Source: Rhizaria sp. SCN 62-66 (lineage: Eukaryota > Rhizaria, unplaced). Taken from it: a DNA stretch of 62,933 nt. The notes beneath the pieces were generated by a model. That model had not been told where the DNA came from. It did not search any database and saw only the letters and a program-made list of their open reading frames with translations. Made by a program: the position numbers and the translations under genes. The stretch lies in the NCBI GenBank assembly GCA_001724265.1, contig MEDY01000145.1, forward strand, positions 1 through 62,933. Reading direction: 5' to 3'. Positions 44,801 through 55,949 of the stretch are shown piece after piece; the stretch's first letter is position 1; the number at the start of each line of letters is the position of its first letter.

Positions 44801-47800
44801 CGACAGCGCGGTACACCTGATTCGCACTCTCACGCACGGCGGCCGTGGTCGCGGCACGACCTGCAGCAGCAGCGTCGGCGAGCGCTGCAATGTCGCGACT
44901 CCAGCGCTCTTCGGCAGCAATGGCCGCAGACCGCAGTGCGGCTTCGCGCGCCGCGGCTGCGATCGCAGCAGCAGTGGCGGTGGCATCAGCATCCGCACGA
45001 AGCGCTGCCTCGCGCTCTCGAGCGGCAGCGGTGATCTCGGCAATGGTCGCAGCAGCGTTGCGCTGGGCTTCAGCAGCGGTTTCCTCTGCAGCAGCAACGG
45101 CGGCAAGCAACTGCTCTTCGCGCGTGTTAGCCGCATTCTCAACCTCAATTACTGCGCCCTCCACCGCTGCTGCGAGTGCAGCCGCTGCCTCAGCCTTGGT
45201 GACCTCGGCTGCGGAATCCGCGTTTGCAAGGACACGTCCAACTTCAGCCTGCGCTGCCGAGCGCTCCGCGGCAATGGCGGATTCGGCCGCTTCAATTGCA
45301 GCAACAAGCTCGCGCTCTAGAACCTTGTTCTTGCGTTCAAGCCGTGACACAGCGTGCTCAGCGCGCCGTTTCGTAACCAGACGGCGCCATAGTGCGGCCG
45401 CACGCCTAACGACAGTGCCAATGGCATGCGCGTGTGCGCGTTCGGCAGCAGCATCGGCGACGCGCGCAGCGAATGCCAGAAGTGCTCGCTCACCCTCGCG
45501 CGCTGATGCAGCTGCTGTAGCGTCAACAGCCGCCACGAGTTCTGCCTCGGCCTCGGCTCGTACGGACGCGAGTGTGGCAGCATGCTCGATTGACACTGCG
45601 TCCATCGCAGCGGTTGAGTTCTGCGCACCAGTGTTTACATCCAGCTCGGCAGCCTCTGCACGCGCGACAGCGGCATCACGTTCTGCGGAGACCCTAGCAA
45701 GCTCGCTTTGGATACGTGCCAGATCGCGCTGAGCTTCCTCGGCTGCAGCAACATTCTCCTTTGCAGCAACTTCGGCGTCCGACTGCACTGAAGCAAGTGT
45801 TTCATGTACAATGATGAGTTCCTGCTCCTTCTGCGCAAGCACTTCAGCGACAGCAGCGGTCTCCACACGCGCCGTCTCACGTTCCAGCGTGAGCTCCTCC
45901 TCCATCTCTTCGCCCAGCGCGACAAGCGACGCCGCGTGCGCGTTCGCCTGGCTGGCCGCAGTCTCCGCCGCAGCCGCGCGGTCGTTCAACGCAACTTGCG
46001 CGCGCAGAGAGACGCCGAGGCGCCAGCGCAAACCGGCGGCGCGCGTGATGAGAGTAGAACGCTCGTGAGCGCGCGCCGCACCGAGAACAGCTGCAGCAGT
46101 TGCAATGCGCGTCTCCAAAGCGAGCAGCCGTGCGGACGCCGCGGCATCCGACTCCGCACCAGCAGCTGCAATCGCGTCGTGAGCAGCCACCGCGGCAGCC
46201 TCGGCGCTGGCGGCACGTGCGTCAGCATCTTCACGAGCAGCAGCAAACTCAGCGTGTGTCGCGTCAGCAGCGGTAAGCAGCGCACTGAGCTCGTCAACAC
46301 GAGCACGCAGCACGGAGATTGTGAGTTCACCGGCTGCCCGCGCATCCTCACTTTCACGCGCAGCTGCAGTTGCGCAGTCGAGTGCAGTACGAACATCTGC
46401 GAGCTCAGCACTCAAAGCTGCGGTCGACTCACTTTGCGTTGCTGTCACCGTGTTGGCACGCAGCTCGGCAGCCTCCGCGCGCGCCGCAGCTTCGGCAGCT
46501 AGCTTTTCTGCTGCCGTGACGCGAGCTGCTGCATTCGCCATTTCACGGTTGTGCTCCATTGTACAAAGAGACTGCGCCTGATCGGACTGTGCCGCGGATT
46601 TGGCGACCCGAGCCTCAAAATCAGCGAGCAGGAGTCGCGCCTCCGCAAGCGAAGCGTCACGGTCTGCTGCACAGTCTTGCGCACCAATGAGGGCAGTCTC
46701 AGCTTGACGCCGCGCGAATTCGGCGGTCGCAGCCGCAGTGCGGGCCTCGATGAGCTCTGCTGCCAAGCTTTGCATAGCGACAGCGTGCGCAGCGTTTGCT
46801 GCAGAGATACTAGCCTGCGCAGCAGCAGCGTTAGCATTAGATATCGCGAGCTCGGCACCAGCAGACGCAGCCCCAGAGCGCGCAACAATAAGCTCAGCGT
46901 TCATGGCCGCAAGCTTTGCGTCAGTCTCAACTCTAAGAGCTGCAAGCTTGGTTTCGGCCTCGCCGGCGCGAGTTTCGGCAGCGGCAGCTGCAGTGCGTGC
47001 CTCAGCAATTGCCAGGGCCTGAGTATTCGCGTGTGCGTTCTGTGTTTCAGAGAGAGTTGCAGAGAGAGTTGCATTGTTCTCATCTAACACCGCGATCTGC
47101 TTTTTGAGCGCTGAAACAGCGTGTTCCTTCTCAGTACACTTAATCTCGAGCTCTGAGGCAAGTGTTGCGGCACTTGCAAGCTTCTCCTCGAATTGAGCCT
47201 TTTGAATCCCAAAATCTTTCTCACGAGAAGACAGCTCAGCAGCTCTGAGGTCCACAGTACGGCCACCTACAAGCTCTTGCTCAGTGAGGGCGTCTTGCAA
47301 TTGCCGGACGCGGGCCTGAAGAGCTTCGACCGCCTCAGTATACTTGGTACGTTCGGCATCAATAATGGAAGAATCGGCAAGAGCTCGTGCAACATTGACT
47401 TCATCTGCAGCAGCGGCCGCAGCCATAGCAGCGTCCCTGGCCTCAGTCACAATCTCCAGCTCCGCCCTCAAGCCTGTAATCTGCTGATTGAGCTTCGTGA
47501 CAGCATCCGCAGTTGCCGCAGCATCGACCTCAGCTGCGTGTCTCAGCTGCGCGATTGCGGTCTCGAGTGTCGCATTCTTCTCAGAAGCAGCGGCAAGACG
47601 GGCCTCCCACTCAACCTCACGTTGCACAACACTGGCCTCACACGCACGTAGTTGGCGTTCAGTCTCAGCAAGCTCATCTTGGCAAATGGCCATCGCGAGC
47701 GACGTGGCATCAGCGTGTTGTCCAGCTGCGGTAGCTTCGGCGAGCGCTGCCTCGGCTTCCTCACCAGCAGCTGAGGCTTCGACGCGCGCCGCGTCTAACT

Positions 47801-50800
47801 CAGCACGCATAGTCTCGAGCGCAGCTTCCGCAGCAGCTGCCTCGGCACGCGCAGCCTCTGCCTCATCAAGCGCGTGCTCAGTGTCCAGGTGCGCGCTTTC
47901 AATCTCGGCACGCGCAGCCTCAGCAGCCGCCTGAAAGGTGTGCACTTCTGCACGCGCGGACTCCAGCTCCGCGCGGGAGGCTTGGGCATCAGCACGGGCG
48001 GCCTCGACGTCGGCCAACACTGCAGCAAATGCAGACTCGGCTGGAGCAGCATTCATGCGGTCCGTCAACTCGGCAACCATGTGCTCAAGTTCATGAACGC
48101 GAGCAGCCGAAGACTCAGCCCGCTCAGCCTCAGCATCAGCGCGCTGTTTAGCTGCACTAAGCTGATGCTCCGCAAGCTCAAGTGCAGCCGCAGCAGCTGC
48201 GCGCGCTGCTTCGTATTGCGCAACCTCGGCGCGCGCTGCAACAACTTCCGCTTCACGGGCGGCACCCTCAGTCCGCAAAAGGTCAGCGGATGCAGTCGCT
48301 TCAGCGACCTCCTGGCGCGCGGATGCAAGAGCGGTGTGCGCATCTGCGTGACGGCTCTCCCAGAGCACAAGCTGCGCATTGAACGCCTCAAAGCGGTCTT
48401 CGAGCTCACTCGCGCGGTCCTCAGCCTCTTGCGCGCGCCGCTCAGCAGCAAGCGCACGGGTGGTCACCTCCTGTACAGCAGTCGCTTCACGCCGATGGGC
48501 CTCATCGAGTTTCTCATTCAGCTCGCCCGATTGCAGCAGAGACTGTCGCAGCGCAGCCAAGTCTTCCTCCCATTGGCGCTCGCGCTCAACGGTCTCCTCG
48601 GCGACCGCGGCGACTGCAGCGGCGTTCGCAGAAGCCGCGCTCTCCTCAGCCGCGTCGGCGCGCGCAACCGCTACGGATAGCGCAGACTCAGCGTCACGCA
48701 AGCTGCGTGTTGCAGCTTCGAGTGCTCTCTCAGTGCTTGCAAGCTTCGCTTTAAGGGGAGCCTCGGCATTAGCCGTGGCATTCGCAACAGCGACTCTAGA
48801 GGCAGACCGCTCGCGTTCCACTGCTGCGGCGACTGCGGCAGACTGAGCGGCCTCGGTGCGGCGTTCGGCGGCTGCCACAGCATCTCGAGTCGCCTCGGCC
48901 TCAGCGTCGCCGCGGGTGCGCGCGGCCTCAACCTCACTGCGGGCGCGTCGTTCAGCGGCGCACGCGCGAGCAACCTCCTCTCTGGCGCGAGCAGCGGCCT
49001 CGGCAGCCTCTTCGCGCGCGACCACAGCAGCACGCTCCGCAGCCGCAACCGAGTCCGCGGCGCGCCGGGCCTCGCGGCGCAGAGCAGTGCAGCGCTCCTC
49101 GCTCGCGCGCGACGCGCCGTCAGCGGCAGCCAGTGCAGCTGCAAGACGCGAGACCTCGGCACGCAAGACAGCAACGAGAGCATCATTGTTATTGCTTTCG
49201 TCAACGGCTGCAACCTCACTGGGGCGTCCTGTTGTTGTCACGGTGTTGTTCACGACAGTAGGTGCAGCTGCGGGCTGAAGCGTGGACGGGAGTTGGGCAG
49301 GGGGCATCATCACAGCAGCGTGTGCAGCAGCATGCAGAGCACGCTCCCGCTCGCGCTCTGCCGCGCGCTCCTCACGGGCCGCAACGGCGCACTCGCGCTC
49401 ACGCAAGGCTCGCTCCGCAGACGCGATCTCATCTTTACGGGCCCGTAAAGAGTCCTCCGCGCGCGCGGCCGCTGCAGCACGCTCGCCAGCAGCGTGCTCC
49501 GCATCCCGTGCCGCGGCCTCACGTGCGCCTGCCGCGCTCTCGCGGGTCGCAGCGGTGCTCTCGCGCGCGGCTGCGGCGGCCTCGCGCTCCCCTGCCGCGG
49601 CCGCGCGCGCGGCAACGGCGGCGGCGCGGGCAGCCGTGTCAGCCTCGAGCGCCCGGGCAGCGGCCGCGGCGTCTGTGTCTGCGTCGCGCGCCGCGGTCTC
49701 CCGGGCTGCCACTGCGCGCTCGCGCTCGCTCAGCAGCTGCGCCCGGTCCCGAGCGGCCTGCTCGCGGTCAGTCACCGCCCGGTCCCGGTCGTCGGCGCGC
49801 TGTTCGCGCTCAGCCGCCGCGCGCTCACGCTCGCTCGCCGCGCGCGTGGCGTCCAGCGCGACGCGCTCGCGGTCGACGGCGGCGCGCTCACGGTCGCTCG
49901 CGGCGGAGTCCTTCTCTGCAGACGTGCGCTCACGCTCGCCCAGCGCACGCTCGCGGTCGGCGGCACTGCGTTCACGCTCGCTCGCGGCGCGATCACGGTC
50001 GCCTAGCGCCCGCTCGGCCGTTGCGAGTGCGCGTTCGCGTTCGTTGACGGCACGCTCTCGGTCGCTCAGAGCAGCAGCATCAACCGCGATCGCGGCGGCG
50101 TCAGCGGCGACAGCGGCAGCGGCTGCAGGGACAGACGCGGCAACGCGGCGCGCGTCTGCATATGCTGTCGCCGCGGCGGCTGCGGAGGCGGCGGCAGCTG
50201 CAGCGGCTGTGTTCGCGGCAGTGGCTGCTGCACGCGCGCCCGGTGGGGTCACTGCAACCGCTGGCGCGGGCGCGGGCGCAGGCGCAGGTGCAACACTTTG
50301 TGTTGCGACTCTCGCAGCACCCGCGGCCCTGCGTGCAGGCGTCGGGTCGTACGCGTACTGCTGCAGCAGCGAGAGGTCGCCGGCGTCGGGCGCGATAGTG
50401 TCACGCACGGCTGCGTATGCGCGCGCACGGGAGAAGTCAAGCTCGAGCGCGTCGACGATGGCGGCGGTCGCGGCCGCAGACTCTGCCGAGGCCGCAGCGG
50501 CAGCGGCAACGGGGGTGTACGCAGCAGGTGTCGGTGGCAACGGCTGCGGCTGATGAGAGTGCAGGGGTTCAGCATCACGGTGCAGAGAGCCACCGGTGCT
50601 TAGCCTGCCACGTGGATACGGGTTGGGCTCAAACGAGATGTACAACCCGGAAGGCTCCTTGCTCCCGCCTACTGCGTCAAAGGTGCGGGCCGAGGGAGTG
50701 TGGTTAGAGCCGGATAACAGCCTGTTCGAATACACGGGCTGTGCAGTAGAGCCCCGCGCTGCTGGCACGGGGGCATCCGCAGCAGCAGCGACCAGCGCTG

Positions 50801-51347
50801 AGACAGAGGCGGAGGCCGAGCCGGCGGCGGGAGGCTGCGCAGGGGAAGGAGTGAAGCGCGGCGTTTGCGTCGGCGTGAGCCCGACGGCGCGGAACGACGG
50901 CCGCAGCAGCAGCGATGCGTCCAGCGACACGGCGGGCGACGTAGTAAGCGTGGGTGAGTGCGTGGGCAACGCGGCACTCGAGCTAGACGCTGACGATGTC
51001 GTAGGTGCGGGCGTAGTGGGCGTGATGAAGTGCGAGTAGTGCCCCGTTCCAGCAGCTCCGGGCGCGGACGCCGGGGCGGCGACGGATGGCGTGAACATAG
51101 GCGTAAAACGCGCGGGGGCGCGGGGTGGAGACGGCGGCCCGTAGTAAACGCCGCGGGGTACTGTCGAAGTCACAGAGGCGCTGGTGGTCACGGGAGCCGT
51201 CAGCGGCGTCGGCGGAGTAAAGAGTGAAGGCCGCAAGGCGGCAGACCCTGTGGTGGAAGTTGGCGCAAGGCGAGATGATTTCGCAGGTACCACCGCCGGG
51301 GACACATAAGGATCCCGATACGGGTAAAACTGCGAGTTCAGATCCAT
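41828..51347 (-). CDS. 3100-aa coiled-coil protein, Sfi1/centrosomal-like C-terminus
   Basis: Three minus-strand exons: 51347-43572 (2592 codons), 43459-43284 and 43178-41828, with GTACGG and GTACGT donors, total 3100 aa and end in TAA. The first 420 residues are Pro/Ser/Thr-rich. Residues about 427-550 form at least 17 heptads of the type (S/A)-(D/E)-R-E-R-A-(A/V/L). A continuous Ala/Glu/Arg coiled coil runs to about residue 2200, including WRLGVSLRAQ and LWRRLVTKRRAEHAV insertions. The exon 2 segment (LLERFRRAAARRALATWASHHWEKNARMVLQKWR) resembles Sfi1-type repeats that bind centrin along the centriole or basal body. The last 420 residues are Pro/Ser/Thr/Ala-rich and disordered. A structural role at a microtubule-organising centre or flagellar base is plausible but inferred. 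The splice joins are supported by frame and by local GTACG consensus. Confidence 0.78.
49690..50070 (-). repeat. Heptad (21-bp) tandem array, DRERA type
   Basis: Sixteen to eighteen consecutive 21-bp units encode seven-residue repeats such as SDRERAV, NERERAL, GDRDRAA and SERERSA. The array is imperfect at DNA level with the Arg-Glu-Arg core best kept. Confidence 0.8.
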
Positions 51348-51936
51348 GGCGCGAGCGGGACGCGGCCTGGGAAACAGCGCGTGGAAAGAAAGGACAACGC
51401 GGTAGCTAGGCTGTCAATAAAATATCGAGCTGTTGGTGTCAAGAAAGCGATAAGAGTAGAAGTGGTGTGTTAATAGTAAGTAAATGAAAATATCTAACAA
51501 TATCTGAAGTCGATATTGCTAACAGTCGAGTTGCCACAGCGTGGTGAGCAGCCGAAAGTGTTCGGAGGGTCACGGAGAGACAATGAACTCGTAGTGACTT
51601 CGATTCGATATAACATTTGCCCCACACCGTCCACACCAACATATTTTAAATATGATAGGCCGCAGATACGGTTCGGTATGTACAAAAGATAAGAATACAA
51701 CTCTACGATATTAATAGATCTTGCTATCAAATAATAGACTCAGTTTGCGAGCCAAGTTTGAAATTCGCTCCCTGACTTCATCATCACTTCCACTATACCG
51801 ACGCTTCTTTCATGCAATATATCATATCAGTTCAGTTGGCATCGATAGGAACGGAACAAAAACGGTTCATGGGGGAAATAAAACTGTATACAAGTTATCT
51901 TAAATTATTACTATGTCGATCTATAAAAAAGCGTGT
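51348..51936. other. Intergenic, AT-rich
   Basis: 590 bp between the start of the coiled-coil gene and the end of the next minus-strand gene. Short ORFs only. No recognised element. Confidence 0.4.
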
Positions 51937-54690
51937 TTAATCCACTTCCTCCTCTCCGAAGTCGCCGTCGTACGGCAACACCTGCGACCCCGACGCCTGC
52001 TGATCCAGCGCCGACGCCAGCGCCTGCGTCCGCACCGCGGTCCGCAGCGGCGCCATCAGCGCGGGCAGTTCAGCTTGGAACGCCGCGCCGACGCGCGCCG
52101 CCCGCGACCGCTGTTGTTGCGGGCCCGCACGCCCCGTAGTCATCGCCGTTACAGAGTATGCAGTGCTCGGACTGCCGCCGTCGCCCGTGCCAGTCGCGCC
52201 TGCCGTCAGCGCAAGGCGGGCCGCACGGCGCCGCGCCTCCGCCGCCGGGTCCAGCCACATGCGCGGGCCGCACATCTCGCCGCTGCCGCTCTGCACGCCG
52301 CCACGGCCCGCGCCCGTGCGGTCGCTTTGACCGGCCATCAAGGTGTTGTTGCCCGCGTTGTGGCCGCGATGGCCGCTGCTGTTGCTGCTGATGTTGTGGT
52401 GGTAGCCAAACGCGGGGGCAACGAGCTCTCGCGCGGCGGCGCGCGCGCGCAGCATGCCGGCACGCGTGGCCGCCGCGCCCGCAACCACAGCGGGGTCGGA
52501 GTCGGCAGAAGACTGTTGCTCGGTGCCGTTGATGCGGCTGTGGCCAGGCTGAGAGCGGGCGCTTGTGGCGGCCGCGGCGGCGGCGGCGGCGGCCGCAGCG
52601 GCACGCAGCACGGCCGCGTCGTCTTCATGGTCATCCTCGCAGTCCCGGTCAGCGGGGCCTTTGCCACCAGTGTGAGCCGGACTGTGACTCGGACCGTGAC
52701 CGTGACCGTGACCGTGGACGCGAGGGGGCAGGGAGAGCAAAGAGCGCGCGGAGCGGTAGTACGGGTTCTCAGGGCGGTAAAACGGCATCACGCTGCCGTG
52801 GCCTCTCGAGCCGCGACCATGAGCGGAGTGACCGTGAGCGGAGTGAGTGTGAGCAGTAGGACTGTTCGTGGCCAAGAACTCATCGCCAGAGCCAGCATCA
52901 TCGTCCTTGCCGTTGCTCGCAGCAACGAGCCGTGAGCGTTTCACTGACGGACCGCCATGCTGACCTTCAGCGGAGTGATTGAGGGTGGAGTGACCGTGAG
53001 CGGAGTGACCGTGCCCAGCGTAGGCGTCGTCGTCCGATGACCCCGCGTCGCGGCCCTGGAGGATGGCCTCGACGTCGGACGCGAAGAGCGCATCATACCG
53101 GTCCGAGTCGGAGCTGTGCCACGACGACGCAGACTCGTCCGAAGCCGCCGCCTCGCTGTCATCGTGACTGTCGCCCGCGCTGTCGACATCGCCAGCAGCG
53201 GCGCCACTGTGGGTGCGCTTCTGCTGACCGCGACTGCGAGAGCGTTTGTGACCGTGAATGCGGGGTTTGCGACTTGTGTCGTCATCTGTAGTTTCGTAGT
53301 CCGCGGAGCTGTCCTTGCTGTCCTCGCTCTCACTGCTCAAAGCACGGCGGTACACGATCGCACTGTTCGTGGCCGCGACAGACTTCGGCTTCGCAGCCGC
53401 CACCGCAGCCTTCTCCCTCCTCGCCCGAGGCGCCGCGCCAGCGCCGCTAGGGCCGGCGCCAGTGGGAGACTCTGCAGCATCGCCGCCGATGCGGCCGTGC
53501 TGAGCGCGCGCGCGCGGCGGAGGCGGCTCGAGTCCCGCGGCGAGGAACCTGATGCTGCGCGGCACGCGCTGCTTGGCCGCGACGAGGGAGGCGGCAATGC
53601 CGCGGGCGCGCGCGGTGGACAGCGCGCGGCGGGCCGCGGCCGAGGGCGACGGCGGGCCTGCAGCCGTCGCGGCGGCAGCGAGCGCCGAGGACGACGACGG
53701 CGTCGGGTTCGAGTGCAGGATGCGCGACTCGGAGGAGGAGTTCGGGCTTGATCGAGAATGTGACAACTGTGACTGAGTGACATGGGTCTGCGCGTGTGTG
53801 TGCGCGCGTGCATGTGGGTGAGTGGCGTCGTAGTCGCTGTCGAAATCACTCGAGCAGTGCACTTGTGCATACTCGAACGAGTCGTCGCCGCATTCATCAT
53901 CCTCGTTATCTTCGTCTTCATTGTCGTCTTCGTCTTCGTTCTCTGTGTCGCGGTGGACGCCATCGTCGCCTGTCGTGTCGTCCACGTCCAACTGGGCAGG
54001 CTCAGAGGGCTGCAGCATCGTAGGCGGTGGCGGCAACGGCGCAGGGCCCGTCTTCCCGCCGTCGTCGCGCCCCGCCTCACTACTATGGGCGGGGTGCGGT
54101 GAGAGCGACCGCAGCGCGACGCCCGACGAAGCCTGCGGCAGCAGCGACAGATTCGAGGCCGAGGACTCGCACGAGCTCACCGCGGCATCAGACCACAGTG
54201 CGTCAGACTGTGCCGAGTGGGACTGCGCCAAGTCGGCGCCGCGCAGCACGGGGATGCACGCGTGGGCGACTCGGACGGCCTCGGTTGTAGCCTCGGTCGC
54301 CGTCCCCGTCGCCGTCAGCACGACACTGTCATGGAGGGAGCTGTTGGGCGACGCGGGGACGACGACCGCGGAGTCCGTAGTGAAGCCAACCGGGAGCGCT
54401 ACTGGCGGCGGCCGCTGCAGCGCCGGGATGCTCAGACTCACCTCAGACTGGGCATTTGACTGGGAATGAGACTGCGAGTGTAACCGTGACTGCGGCTTAG
54501 AGTGGGGGTTCACGCCAGAGGCACTGCGAGACATGAGTCTACTTGCTGTGCCACTAACTGTCCCGCTTACTGTGCCGCTGGCAGTACCGCTGACAGTACC
54601 GCTGACAGTACCGCTGACTGTCCCGCTGACTGTCCCGCTGTGAACGTTTGAGCCAGGCCCGGACGTGACATCATCAATGTCACACATCAC
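51937..54690 (-). CDS. Low-complexity Ser/His/Asp-rich protein, possibly nuclear
   Basis: A single exon of 917 aa ending in TAA. It starts MMCDIDDVTSGPG and then has eight tandem SGTV/SGTA tetrapeptides, a Ser/Gln/His-rich stretch, an acidic block (DTENEDEDDNEDEDNEDDE) and a basic patch (RKPRIHGHKRSRSRGQQKR) that would fit a nuclear localisation signal. Repeated HGHS motifs occur (HGHSAHGHSTLNHS, HTHSAHGHSAHG, HGHGHGHG). Motifs of higher complexity are RSIRFLAAGLEPPPP, MPFYRPENPYYRSARSLLSLP and a C-terminal AAFQAELPALMAPLRTAVRTQALASAL followed by DGDFGEEEVD. No known domain is recognised. It lies head-to-tail after the next gene with only 74 bp between. Confidence 0.65.
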   Translation of the reverse strand: MMCDIDDVTSGPGSNVHSGTVSGTVSGTVSGTVSGTASGTVSGTVSGTASRLMSRSASGVNPHSKPQSRLHSQSHSQSNAQSEVSLSIPALQRPPPVALPVGFTTDSAVVVPASPNSSLHDSVVLTATGTATEATTEAVRVAHACIPVLRGADLAQSHSAQSDALWSDAAVSSCESSASNLSLLPQASSGVALRSLSPHPAHSSEAGRDDGGKTGPAPLPPPPTMLQPSEPAQLDVDDTTGDDGVHRDTENEDEDDNEDEDNEDDECGDDSFEYAQVHCSSDFDSDYDATHPHARAHTHAQTHVTQSQLSHSRSSPNSSSESRILHSNPTPSSSSALAAAATAAGPPSPSAAARRALSTARARGIAASLVAAKQRVPRSIRFLAAGLEPPPPRARAQHGRIGGDAAESPTGAGPSGAGAAPRARREKAAVAAAKPKSVAATNSAIVYRRALSSESEDSKDSSADYETTDDDTSRKPRIHGHKRSRSRGQQKRTHSGAAAGDVDSAGDSHDDSEAAASDESASSWHSSDSDRYDALFASDVEAILQGRDAGSSDDDAYAGHGHSAHGHSTLNHSAEGQHGGPSVKRSRLVAASNGKDDDAGSGDEFLATNSPTAHTHSAHGHSAHGRGSRGHGSVMPFYRPENPYYRSARSLLSLPPRVHGHGHGHGPSHSPAHTGGKGPADRDCEDDHEDDAAVLRAAAAAAAAAAAATSARSQPGHSRINGTEQQSSADSDPAVVAGAAATRAGMLRARAAARELVAPAFGYHHNISSNSSGHRGHNAGNNTLMAGQSDRTGAGRGGVQSGSGEMCGPRMWLDPAAEARRRAARLALTAGATGTGDGGSPSTAYSVTAMTTGRAGPQQQRSRAARVGAAFQAELPALMAPLRTAVRTQALASALDQQASGSQVLPYDGDFGEEEVD
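54545..54641 (-). repeat. 12-bp tandem repeat encoding Ser-Gly-Thr-Val
   Basis: Eight consecutive 12-bp units, read on the minus strand as SGTV or SGTA. The units are close copies at DNA level, suggesting recent slippage or expansion. Confidence 0.85.
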
Positions 54691-54764
54691 TTGCTGATGC
54701 TGCGATAACTTGATATCTGTGTGTGTTCGTGTCTGTGTGTCGGTGCGAGGAGCTGACGCGAGGG

Positions 54765-55917
54765 TTAGGGAGGGGTCAGCATGGTCACCGGCATGGGCCT
54801 CCCACCCGCGTTTAAACCGACGCCGCCGACACTCTTCCCACTCCTCCCACCGGCTCCAGCGCCGTCACCGCCACCCTCACCGTCACCGGTGCGAGGGCTG
54901 TCGCCATCGCCGTCAGCCTCACTGGCGCCCGCAGAGTCGCCCCCCACCTAGTCCTTGCCGCTCCCGGCGCTCCCGCCGCTGTCGGCGGTGCTGCTGGTGC
55001 TGCCGCTGGGGTGGGGCTCCAGCGGCGCTACTACCACCGCAGCCGTCGGGCTCACCGACGACGCGCGCGAAGCGCCGGGCGGACCCCCGCCCGCGGCCCC
55101 AGTAGCTGCAGCAGTGGCGGCGTCTGACATGAGCAGACTGCGCCCTCCCGCGGTGCCGCTCCCAGGCCCCGCCGTCGCGGAGTGACCGTGAGCAGCGGCA
55201 GAGTGACCGTGGGCAGCGGCTGGGTGACCGTGAGCCAGTGCGCCGCCGCCGGGCACCGCGGGGTGACCGTGGGCGTGACCGTGGGCGTGGACGCCGAACG
55301 CGGCGCCGGCGAGGCTGCGGCCCTTGGCTCCCGCGGCAGCCGCGGCGGAGGAGGCGGCGGCGGCGGCGGTCGCGGCGGCGTGCGCGGCCTGGGCGGCGGC
55401 CACGGCGGCCGAGCCGTACGTCGGCGCATCGCCACCCTGCAGATGCTGCTGCTGTTGCTGCTGCTGCGACAATTGCTGTTTGTGATACTGGGCGGCGCCG
55501 GCGACAGTGACTGTGGGTGCGGCCGCAGCGGACAGCAGGGGGGACCCGACCCGCGAGACGCCGCTGCTGTTGACCGCAGAAAAGCCCGGAGTGGGCGCCG
55601 GGCGCATGTTCGGGCTCGCTGCTGCCGACGACAGCCGCGACGCGCCGGCACCAGTCGCAGACCCGGTGCTGAGCCGCGGGGCCGCGCCGCCCCCCGCGGC
55701 GTGGAGCAGCGGGCCCGCGCGCGGCGACATGGCGACGGTGGCGGCCGCGCGCTGCAGCGAGGCGAAGACGGGCGAGTCGCAGATGGCGAGCGCAACCGCC
55801 AGCGCGGGATCGACGTGCGCCAGCCGCGCGTCGAGGCTGCCGCTGCCGGTGGCGGGGCCGCTGGTCGTCGCGGCGGCCACGGCGGCGGCAGACGGCAGCG
55901 ACGGGTCCCCGGCCGTC

Positions 55918-55949
<32 letters not shown>

